Source: Neocallimastix lanati (nom. inval.)
Lineage: Eukaryota; Neocallimastigomycota; Neocallimastigomycetes; Neocallimastigales; Neocallimastigaceae
Assembly: GCA_016946835.1 (NCBI GenBank)
Contig: JACVTC010000068.1
Coordinates: forward strand, 945,001-977,500
Direction: 5' to 3'
DNA length: 32,500 nt
Part shown: positions 23,972-32,500 of the stretch, piece by piece
Layout: the number at the start of each line of letters is the position of its first letter
Position numbering within the stretch: the first letter of the stretch is position 1
The notes under the pieces: model-generated
What the model was told of the DNA's origin: nothing
Databases searched by the model: none
The model's input: only the letters and a program-made list of their open reading frames with translations
Made by a program: the position numbers and the translations under genes

Positions 23972-25181
23972 GGAGGTGGTAGTAGTGGTTACTGGTTTAG
24001 TGGTTTTTGGTTTTACAACAGTTGTAGTAATGGTAGTTGTTGTTGTTGCTGGCTTTACAACAGTGGTAGTAGTGGTAGTAGTAGTTGGTTTTGAGGAAGT
24101 AGTAGTGGTAGCGGAAGTGGTAGCTGGTTCTGAGGAACTAGTTGTGATAGTAGTAGTAGTAGTAGTTGTAGTAGTTGTTGGCTTTACAGAAGTAATTACA
24201 GTAGTAGTGGTAGTCGTAGTGGTAGTCGTAGTCGTTGGATTGACAGCGTAGTCAGGAATACATTGATGGTAGTTTGGATTCTTTTGTAAGCAAGCGAAAC
24301 CCGGTTCGCAACAGGTTGGAGCATCTGGATGTTCAAGACCACCACATGGTTCATAAGCCTTAGCACACTTTTGAACGGAAGTTGGCGAAACAACAGAAGT
24401 TGAAGTAGTAGTGGTAGCGGAAGTGGTAGCTGGTTCTGAGGAACTAGTTGTGATAGTAGTAGTAGTAGTTGTAGTAGTTGTTGGCTTTACAGAAGTAATT
24501 ACAGCAGTAGTAGTTGTTGGCTTTACAATAGTGGTAGTAGTGGTAGTAGTAGTGGTAGTCGTAGTCGTTGGATTGACAGCGTAATCAGGAATACATTGAT
24601 GGTAGTTTGGATTCTTTTGTAAGCAAGCGAAACCCGGTTCGCAACAGGTTGGAGCATCTGGATGTTCAAGACCACCACATGGTTCATAAGCCTTAGCACA
24701 CTTTTGAACGGAAGTTGGCGAAACAACAGAAGTTGAAGTAGTAGTGGTAGCGGAAGTGGTAGCTGGTTCTGAGGAACTAGTTGTGATAGTAGTAGTAGTA
24801 GTTGTAGTAGTTGTTGGCTTTACAGAAGTAATTACAGTAGTAGTAGTTGTTGGCTTTACAGAAGTAATTACAGTAGTAGTAGTTGTTGGCTTTACAGAAG
24901 TAATTACAGTAGTAGTAGTTGTTGGCTTTACAGAAGTAAATACAGTAGTAGTGGTAGTAGTAGTGGTAGTGGTAGTTGTTGGATTAACAGCGTAGTCAGG
25001 AATACATTGATGGTAGTTTGGATTCTTTTGTAAGCAAGCGAAACCCGGTTCGCAACAGGTTGGAGCATCTGGATGTTCAAGACCACCACATGGTTCATAA
25101 GCCTTAGCACACTTTTGAACGGAAGTTGGCGAAACAACAGAAGTTGAAGTAGTAGTCGTAGTGGTAGTAGTAGATGGTTTT

Positions 25182-25225
<44 letters not shown>

Positions 25226-28078
25226 GGTGAAAATAGTAGAAGTAGCTGTTAATGGTTCAGTTGTAATATCTTCTTCTTTTGTAGTGGTAGTAATAGTAGA
25301 AGTTGCTGTTAATGGTTCAGTTGTAATATCTTCTTCTTTTGTAGTGGTAGTAATAGTAGAAGTAGCGGTTAATAGTTCAGTAGTAGTAATATCTTCTTCT
25401 GTAATAGTAGTAGAGGAAGCTAATAAACTAGATATAACTTCATCAGGAATACATTGATGATAGAGTTCATATCTAGTATCACAAGTACTACCTGGTTCAC
25501 AACATTTTGGAGCATTAGGGAATATAGTACCACCACACATTTCAAAGACTCTTGCACACTTTATTGGTTCTGCGGCACCCGTAGTAGTTTCTTCCTCAAC
25601 TGTAGTTGAATCTGGAGTATCGGTAGTAGTAGCAGTTGTAGTTGTAGTAGTAGTAGAGGTAGTGGTAGTAGTGGTGGTAGTAATAGTAGTTTCCTCTTGT
25701 TTTTTACAAGTGTAAGGAATGGAACACCATTCTCCATTTTCGATACCCCAATCTTCTGAATCAGTGAAGACGACATCACATTTTTCACAACATTTATAAC
25801 CGCTACCACTTGGACAAAGTTGAATATCGGTGATACCACACCATTCATTATTTTCAATACCATACCATTTCCCGGCACTCTGAGAAAAGTACTCTAATTT
25901 AGTATTCTTCAAGGTACAGCAACGGTAACCTAATTTTTCAGACCAACAGCCTTCAATGATCGGATTTTCAAAGAGACACCAATCTCCTCCTTCAATACCC
26001 CATTGACCAACAGCATCCGTGGTTTGGACAGTCGTCGTATCTAAAATGCAGCAGTTGTAACCAGAGTTACGACAACCACCATTCTTTTCTTCCAAGGTCA
26101 CCGTATTAACTTCATACTTGAAATCATCACCTAAGTATTCCTGTGCGTAGGAGCAATCCAATTTATAGTTACTACAAATAAACTTGAATCGTTCAACGAT
26201 CCAACGCTTCAAACCAATAATACGATCATCATTGTAGTGATCGTCACTGGAATACTTACGAAGAATGTAAGTAGTGTATTCAGAATTATTTAAGAAATCC
26301 TCATAAGTGAAATAATCTTCAATCTTAAGGTTGACACGTTTTACTCTACCAGGAAGGTTACCACTTTCATCTGGAGTACGATCCTTTTTAACGTAAGGAG
26401 CAATGAATTCCTTTAATTTATCGATACGTGGGAGGAGCTTTTTAGGATTGAAAGCCTTTCTCATGATTTCATCAAGATCCTTAATAAGTTCTTCATTTTC
26501 ATCGTTTAGGTCGAGGATCTTGAAGAGAGGATTAGTGTCATCATAGATTTCTCGATTGAAGGTTCTTTCCGTCATAGAATCCTTGTAAGCACCAAAATCA
26601 CTATCAAAATCGTAAAGTAAAGGAATCCACATATCATTACCGGAGGTGGTATCATGATACATGTAGAGACATTGATTATGAGCACTAGTAATATGATCCC
26701 AAGAACCTAATAAGTATTTTAAGGCTTGCCATTTAATGAAGGTCTTCACATCAAAGAATTTTTCGAGTTCTTCTCGAGTTTGCGTTTGAGCTAAACGATC
26801 TTGGAAATTTTTGAAATCTACATCATCGACAATTTCTTCATCATCGTTGATACAATTAAAGAATTTATTATTCCCGTATTCACCATCACAAGTGTAGAGA
26901 TGTTTCGTCGATTTTTCTCCAAACTTTTCTTCAATCCATTGAGCCTTGAAAGCATCCCTTATGGCGAAGAGACCCATGTATTTATTGTTGAAGAAGACTT
27001 CAACAAAATTAGAGGAAAGAGAAGGTAACTCCACGACATTACAAATATCATAAGCTAACTTTTCTCTAAGGAAGGAAGGATCCACGGCTTCAGAACGTAA
27101 ACGGATTTGTTTTCTATCAAATAGCTTTCCCTTTTTCACCTTAATATTGTAACCTAACTTTTCGAAATTTTTAGTGTACTTTCCACCTACCGTAAAACGA
27201 ATACTTGGAAGTTCAGTGACATCTCCATTGATGTCAAAAGTTAAACTGGCTTCATCGGTAGTATAATCTGGAATTTTTACAAAACCGAAACTTGTGGAGA
27301 GGACTTGTTCTAAGGTATAGTTCGTATAAGTTGTGAGGATATGTTCAAATTCGGATAAGGTAATATCAGTCTTTTGAGTAATTTCTAAATCCTTACTATC
27401 AGTAATCGTAGATTTTTTAATGATATCCTTATCAAGCGATTTTTTCATTAAGATATCATAATTAACCCAAGGGGCATGTAAACATTCTTCATTTCTAATA
27501 AGATATCTGACATTTAAATCACGTTCACATTGATACTTTAAGAAGAAAATATCATAATCTTCATCAGTGAAATTAATAGTAACTTTAGGAACTACAAAAT
27601 CTGTTTTTTCGAAAAGTTCAGAACGAGAGATATCTCCGAAGAAGTCATCATTAGCTAAAGCACTTCCCACCACTATTTATTTATTTATTTATTTATTTAT
27701 TCATTCATTCATTTTTTTATACAAAAATATTAAAATAATTTTAATTTCATAGAGAAAAAAAAAAAGATTTTTATTCAATGAATATAAAATAATAATAACA
27801 ATTAAAATAGAAAAAAAAAAGTTAAAATTAATATATTGATTTAAAGGTAGATCAAAAAAAAAAATAGTAATAACAATTTTACAAGATATTATATATAATT
27901 TTATTTATTAACATATTTTAAAAAAATATATATATAATATTTAAAGATATATTAGTTTTTGTTTAAAAATTTTTTTTGAAAAAAAAATTAAAAAAAAATT
28001 TTTTAAGCATTATTATTTTACAATATAATTATTAATATACTTACATAAAGATAATAATGTAACAGTATATATTTTCAT
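23741..28078 (-). CDS. Secreted CotH-kinase protein with three dockerin-like (CBM10) and five CBM1-like modules; two exons
   Basis: Exon 1 is 28078-28045 and exon 2 is 27672-23741, joined across a 372-nt intron, for 1321 residues. The spliced N-terminus MKIYTVTLLSLLVGSALA followed by NDD is a classic signal peptide. A CotH-kinase-like domain follows (about 150-520), with the acidic motif LLYDFDSDFGAY near residue 365. Three fungal-type dockerin modules lie at about 540-581, 587-625 and 630-662, each with CC and a W/YGIExxxWC core. Then come Thr-rich linkers and five CBM1-like modules near 714-754, 863-906, 1001-1043, 1112-1153 and 1268-1310 (CxxxYExCGG...CC.PG..C...Y.QC). In anaerobic fungi dockerins attach enzymes to the cellulosome and CBM1 binds cellulose, so this should be an extracellular complex component. 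The phosphotransfer substrate is unknown. The second and third copies of the CBM1 aromatic face are only partly kept. Confidence 0.92.
24230..25150 (-). repeat. Near-identical triplication of a CBM1 module with its linker
   Basis: Three copies of a 130-160-bp unit encoding the CAKAYEPCGGLEHPDAPTCC type CBM1 start at about 24238, 24577 and 24998. They agree almost base for base, including silent positions (one visible difference is GCGTAG versus GCGTAA). The Thr-rich linkers between them differ in length. This indicates recent tandem duplication or gene conversion. Confidence 0.9.
24800..24960 (-). repeat. 36-bp linker repeat (VITSVKPTTTTT)
   Basis: Four consecutive in-frame copies of a 36-bp unit encoding VITSVKPTTTTT, the first slightly diverged (VFTSVK). 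They lengthen one Thr-rich linker of the CotH protein. A different 54-bp linker repeat (TEPLTATSTITTTTKEEDIT) occurs at about 25240-25400. Confidence 0.88.
27673..28044 (-). other. Intron of the CotH gene
   Basis: On the coding strand the donor is T|GTAAGT (28044-28039) and the acceptor is AATAG|TGG (AG at 27674-27673). Splicing joins a lone T to TG to make Leu (TTG), restoring the frame and completing the signal peptide. Without the intron the long frame has no ATG and meets a TAA two codons upstream of its first GTG. The AT-rich intron shows no convincing branch-point consensus and its acceptor lies in an AAAT repeat without a pyrimidine tract. Confidence 0.85.
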
Positions 28079-29359
28079 CTTTAACTTTAAATAATTTTTT
28101 TAATTTAAATATTGAGTTAAATAATGATAATGTAAATTTTTAGTTATATATCTTTGTATTTATTTATTAAATAATCTATTTATATATATATATATATTTT
28201 TTTTCTTTTTCTAAAAAATATATATATAATATTTTAATGTTTTATTTTTATTTGGTTTAGATTTATTTTTTTATTTTATTTTATTAATTTTATTTATTAT
28301 TTATTTATTTATTATTTATTTATTTATTATTTATTTATTTATATTTTTATTTTTGTTCTTATTTTATTTTTGTTCTTATATTATTTTTGTTCTTATTTTT
28401 TGTTCTTATTTTATTTTTGTTATTATTTTTATTTTTATTTTTTATAATATTCAATATTATAATTAAATATTTTTATTATTTTCTTAAATATTATTTTATT
28501 TTATTTTATATTTTTTCAGTAGTTCTATACTATATATATTAACATTGTTATTTTTTTACAATAAAAAATATATATATATATCTATATTTTTTTAAAATAT
28601 AAAATATTTTTTTTTTTTTTTTTTTTATCTTTATATATATAAAGATAAATAAAATATTTTATTATTGATTTTAAATTATTTTAAATTATAATATTTATTT
28701 TAAAGTAAAGATAAAAAAAATGTGTTTTTTCAAAAAATAGAAAAATTATGGGTTTTTATATAAGTTTTTTTTTTTTTTATACATATATTTTAACTTTAAT
28801 TTCATTTTAATTAAATAAAAAAAAAATTTTTTTTTTCAATTATTTAAAATTTATAATTTTTTAATTATTCTTGATTGTTTTCCAAAAATAAAGTTTTTGT
28901 GTAATACAGAAAAAAAAAAATAAATAATAAAAAGATTATTTAATAATATTTAATTGAATAATGGAATAATAAATAATAAATAATGGAATAATGGAATAAT
29001 GAAATAATAAATATTGAATAAATAAATTGTTTTATTTATTATTATGATCTTAATAATTATTTATAATTAATAAATAAAACAAGTTTAAATTGTATATAGA
29101 TAATCTTTTCATAATATATGTAATGAAATAGGAAAAAGGACTGGCTATCTCATTTTTTTTTCATTCCTTCATTCCTTCATTTGACCATTCATATTTCAAA
29201 ATTTATCTCATTCAATTTAATATTAAATAAACTTTTTTTTTTTTTCTTGGACTATTTTTTAATAAATTTATTTACTTTCTTTATTTAATTAAAATTTTTT
29301 TTTTTTTTTTTGAAATTTCATTTAAACCTTTTTTTTTTTGATATTTTATTTTTAATTTC
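28079..29359. other. AT-rich region upstream of the CotH gene
   Basis: No coding frame. It holds TTTTTGTTCTTATTTTA repeats at 28345-28425, ATTTATT repeats at 28290-28340, several 6-8-fold TA runs and poly-T. The CotH promoter should lie at its left edge, on the minus strand, but I cannot identify individual elements. Confidence 0.5.
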
Positions 29360-29366
29360 GCCATGT

Positions 29367-29420
29367 TGGTCCAGTCGGTTAGGACGATACAGGTTACTGT
29401 AGAGGGCGGGGTTCGAATCC
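29367..29420 (+). promoter_or_regulatory. Internal Pol III A box and B box
   Basis: A box at 29367-29378 (TGGTCCAGTCGG, fits TRGYNNARNNG) and B box at 29410-29420 (GGTTCGAATCC, fits GGTTCGANNCC). The spacing of about 31 bp between boxes is that of a tRNA gene without an intron. Confidence 0.85.
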
Positions 29421-29801
29421 TCGGCATGGCACCAAATAATCGGATGAGGTTTCTATCCTGGGATATCATGAGACCACACGTGATGTCCATAAGGCTTTCC
29501 CTCAGAGGATTATTTCACCCAACCCTGATACTACGCTTTGAATTGAAGCATAGACCTTGATGATTGTAAAATTTCCAATCGCCAATGATTACACCCACTA
29601 GGGAGGAGTTAATGGTTCCGTTCTGATGCTCGTGGTCATTAGAGATATATGTAGGAACGTTAGGAATGCATCTCCGGGCAGTGTGTAACGACGATTGAGA
29701 GCGGCGAAGCTGATACAGTATGCCAATAACTCATCACCTTACAGTTAATTAATAACTGTATGGCCATATGGGAGATGGGTACCCATATGTGCAAGTCTAT
29801 G

Positions 29802-29827
29802 TTTTTTTTTTTTTTTTTTTTTTTTTT
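29802..29827 (+). terminator. Poly-T Pol III terminator
   Basis: 26 consecutive T directly after the two 3' hairpins (29740-29760 and 29765-29789). Pol III needs only about four to six T. Homopolymer growth is common in this genome, so the length is not itself informative. Confidence 0.6.
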
Positions 29828-29829
29828 AT

Positions 29830-31531
29830 TTTTAATTTCATATTTTTTGATTTTAATTTAATTTGATTTTTTTTATTTTATTGATTAAAGTTTATAATTA
29901 TTTAATTTAATTAAATTTAATCTTATTAAATAAATAAAAATTTTTATAATATAAATAAAGTTTTTAAAAAAATAAAATTTGTTTTTGAATCAGAAAAAAA
30001 AGTTTAATTTTAATGAAATGAAATAAAAATAAAATAAAAAAAACTGAATTATATAATATATATATATTATAAGAAAATGAACTACAAAAAAAAAAAAAAA
30101 AAGAAATAAAATAATTAAAATAATTAAAATAATAAAATGAAATAAAATAACATAAAACTATAAAATTATGTAAAATATAGCTTAATATTATCCCATTTTA
30201 AACTAATAAAAATTAAAATATAAATAAATTAATTTAAAGAATAATAATAATAATAATAATAATTTTTATTATTATATAGAAAAAAAAAGATAATTTAAAA
30301 TATAAAAGAAATATAAAAGAAACAAAAAAAAAAAAAAAAAAGAATAGAACCAATTAAAATTTTACAGAAATTTTAGAAAAAGTAATTTGAAAATCGACAT
30401 AAAAAAAATGAAAGGAAGGAAGCAAGGAAAAGAAAACATAATAAATATAAAATAATAATTAAATAATCTTTCTAATTTTAATAATAATTATATATTATCT
30501 TTAAAAAGTGTATATATGTACTGCTTTATACTTTCTATAATAATACATATATAAATATATATATAAATATATTATTATTTAAAAAATAAAAATAAAAATT
30601 ACATATTAAGAACTGAAAAAAAAAAAAAAAATTGGATAAAAAATTTAAAAAAAAAAAATAGATAAAAAATTTTTTAAAATTTTTTTCTATATTATTTTCA
30701 ATTCAAAACAAATTGTGTCAGCTTCAATAGACAATATTAAAAGAATTATTAAAAAAAAAATTAAAAAAAAATTACTTTTTATTAAATAAAAAATTTTATA
30801 AATAAACAAATTATAAATAAATAAAATTTCCATTAAAATTTTATTCTATAAATAATTGACAATTTATAAAAATTTTTAAAAAATTAAAAATCAATTAAAT
30901 AATTATAGATAAAAAATAAAAAAAATAAAAAAAATAAAAAAATAAGAAAATAAAAAGGTTAGATATATATTATTAAATATTAATATTAATAATTATTATA
31001 ATAATTAATAAAAACTCTCTCTAAACTTCTTTTTTTTTATTTCACTTTAAAAAAAGAAAAATAAAGCATATTATTTCATTGAATAAATATTAAAATAAAT
31101 ATATAAACACTTTAGTATTTCAATTTAGAAGAAAAATTTCTTTAATTTCCTATTTTAAAATTATATTTATTTATTTATTTAATATTTAATATTTAATATT
31201 TATTTATTTATTTTTATTTATTTATTTATTTATTTAATATTTAATATTTATTATTTATTTATTTATTTTTATTTATTTATTTATTTTGAACTTTAAATAT
31301 ATTTAAAAAAAAATTTTAATTTTTAATTTTAATTTTTTGTTTTTTAAATCAAAAAGTTTCAGATGAAGTAACCAATAAAAATGACAGAAATTAAAAAAAA
31401 TCAAATTAATTGAAAATTAAAAAAAAAATTAAAATTAAAAATTAAAATTTTTTTTTTTAAATATATTTAAAGTTCGAAATAAATAAATAAATAAATAAAT
31501 AATAAATAATAAATAAATAAATAATAAATAA

Positions 31532-31566
<35 letters not shown>

Positions 31567-32500
31567 ATGAAATATTGATTTTAATATTGAATTATATGTA
31601 AAAGAAAAATAAAAAAGAGAAACTAAAAAAAAAAAAAAAATAGTAATTAATACTTTTCCATCAAATATGAAATATGGAAATGAAAAGAAAATAGTATAAA
31701 AAGTTATAAAATATAAAGAAAATTAAAAAAATAAAAATTGAATATAATAAAAAAAAAAAAATAAAAAAAAAAATAAAAATAAAATGAAAAGATTTATTTA
31801 TATACAGAAACATTTAATTAAATATTAAAACATTTAGAAAATTTAAATTTTAAAAGAAAAAAAAAAAAGTAAAAATATTATATTAAATTTTATTTATTTT
31901 TTTATTTAATAAAAATAATAATAAGAGTTTTAATTAGTTAATAATTTATTTATTTATTTATTTAAGAAACACTCTTATAATTATAAATATAAATAATATA
32001 AAATATTGAAATATGAAATAACGATATTAATTAAATTAATTGAGTGTAATTATAATATTATAAATAATAAATAAATTAAATAGACATAAGAAAAATTGAA
32101 AAAATTTAAAGTTCTACTTTAAAAAATTTTTTTCTTTCTTTCAAATAATAATAATAGAAAGTGTTTCAATCATTAAATAAAAAAAATTAAAAAAATAAAA
32201 ACTTTATAATAATCTTTTTATTATTTTTATTTAATTATTTATTATTATTTATTATGTATTATTTAAGTATTTATTATTTACTTATTATAAATCTATATAT
32301 AATAATAATAAAGGTGTAAGCAATTTATATGTTTGTATATATAAAATAAAAAAAAGTTCTAATTTCTAATTACTACATATAGATATCAACATAAAAAAAA
32401 ATTATATTTCATTTTTCATATTTACATTAACTAATTGATAATTTAATAGTAATATAATCAAATAATTTATGTATTTATTTATTTATTCAATTATTTATTT
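29830..32500. other. AT-rich terminal stretch, no gene seen
   Basis: Homopolymers, AAAT/TTTA and AATAAAT/ATTTATT repeats in both orientations (notably 31163-31285 against 31480-31570, which are roughly reverse complements). There is no coding-like frame and no tRNA-like fold. Nothing else can be supported. Confidence 0.6.
31163..31570. repeat. Imperfect inverted repeat of TTTA/TAAA blocks
   Basis: TTATTTATTTATTT-type sequence at 31163-31290, followed by GAACTTTAAATATATTTAAAAAAAAA (from 31287), mirrors AAATATATTTAAAGTTCGAAATAAATAAATAA at about 31459-31500. The arms flank about 150 bp of A/T sequence, so a hairpin or foldback is possible. The non-repetitive arm cores AACTTTAAATATATTTAAA and TTTAAATATATTTAAAGTT make this more than chance repeat pairing. 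Confidence 0.6.

Larger units (their letters stand above)
29360..29827 (+). ncRNA. tRNA-headed, structured RNA polymerase III-type transcript or tRNA-derived SINE
   Basis: A G+C-richer island bounded by poly-T. Positions 29360-29434 fold as a tRNA head: acceptor GCCATGT with GCATGGC, D arm GTCC/GGAC, T arm CGGGG-TTCGAAT-CCTCG, discriminator A and an encoded CCA. The A box TGGTCCAGTCGG (29367-29378) and B box GGTTCGAATCC (29410-29420) match consensus. The anticodon arm is abnormal: TACAG/CTGTA closes on only four bases. The body is well structured. AAATAATC (29434-29441) pairs with GATTATTT (29508-29515), TGAGG with CCTCA inside it, ATATCATG with CGTGATGT (two G-U), TACAGTTA (29740) with TAACTGTA (29753), and CATATGGG (29765) with CCCATATG (29782). 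A run of 26 T (29802-29827) is a strong Pol III terminator. I could not match it to RNase P, MRP, SRP, U3 or 5S RNA. Domesticated RNA versus SINE is undecided. Confidence 0.7.

Noticed and set aside
23906-25457. Several Val/Gly/Ser-rich plus-strand frames and repeated MFRQLPFKSV minus-strand frames
   Set aside because: They are other-frame readings of the Thr-rich linkers and CBM1 modules of the CotH gene. The repeated start reflects the triplicated module.
27700-27760. Alternative first exon for the CotH gene at the ATG near 27755 (MKLKLF)
   Set aside because: It meets an in-frame TAA after six codons, before any usable donor site. The exon at 28078 gives a complete signal peptide and a consensus donor.
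23741-28078. Host-cell-invasion CotH protein of the Mucorales type
   Set aside because: The dockerin and CBM1 modules point to a cellulosome role, and I see no feature of the Mucorales invasion proteins beyond the shared kinase-like domain.
29360-29434. A functional tRNA gene
   Set aside because: Acceptor, D and T arms are good, but the anticodon arm is one or two bases short and closes on a four-base loop, so no anticodon can be assigned. Sequence continues without a terminator and CCA is encoded.
29281-29560. Two short protein-coding frames across the tRNA-like island
   Set aside because: They overlap the tRNA head and its body on opposite strands and show no protein-like pattern. The RNA-structure evidence explains the sequence better.
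29435-29800. RNase P, RNase MRP, SRP, U3 or 5S RNA
   Set aside because: I looked for the P/MRP CR-I and CR-V elements, the SRP Alu UGUAA and helix 8 motifs, U3 boxes and the 5S consensus. Only short partial matches (GAGAGCGGCGAA, TGATGATT, TGTAAC) appeared, not in the right order or context. A covariance search is needed to exclude a diverged member.

Overview
The window looks like nuclear DNA of an anaerobic gut fungus (Neocallimastigomycota). The grounds are extreme A+T richness, homopolymer A/T tracts of 30-50 bases, long AAT-encoded polyasparagine runs, and one diagnostic gene. That gene is a secreted CotH-kinase protein carrying three fungal-type dockerin (CBM10-like) modules and five CBM1-like modules on Thr-rich linkers, a combination typical of anaerobic-fungal cellulosomes. 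Genes are sparse. Most of the window is simple-sequence repeat.

Layout. 100-1450: decayed coding sequence with a motif resembling the endonuclease of non-LTR retrotransposons, broken up by homopolymer and AAT expansions. 1908-2670: A-rich array of a 7-bp unit (AATAAAT family). 2671-5144: a structurally complete, apparently very young LTR retrotransposon of 2474 bp. It has two 400-bp LTRs that look identical, TG..CA ends, a candidate primer-binding site, a polypurine tract and a possible 5-bp target duplication. Its only gene (3208-4626) encodes a retropepsin-like fold without the catalytic D-T-G, followed by a long coiled coil. There is no reverse transcriptase or integrase, so it should be non-autonomous. 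5145-6492: the A-rich array resumes, with perfect 56-bp and 40-bp minisatellites. 7081-9060: the same 7-bp family in inverted orientation, with nested 525/376-bp macro-repeats. 9100-14067: AT-rich non-coding DNA, microsatellites and one short coding relic.

14068-17208 (+): large ankyrin-repeat protein with two Asn-rich inserts. 19715-21196 (+): a second, more diverged ankyrin-like protein with 82 consecutive Asn. They may be paralogues. 21197-23740: homopolymer-rich spacer with one base-composition island.

23741-28078 (-): the CotH/dockerin/CBM1 gene. Its long open frame lacks an ATG. A 34-nt first exon, a GTAAGT donor and a 372-nt intron supply the start and complete a textbook signal peptide (MKIYTVTLLSLLVGSALA, then NDD).

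29360-29827: a G+C-richer island with a tRNA-like head (perfect A and B boxes, encoded CCA, aberrant anticodon arm), about 365 nt of further sequence with several perfect helices, and a run of 26 T. It is either an unassigned RNA polymerase III transcript or a tRNA-derived SINE. 29830-32500: AT-rich sequence with no recognisable gene.

The genes do not form a pathway. The LTR element and the tRNA-headed RNA are the best candidates for something undescribed. All comparisons were made by eye, without alignments or database searches.
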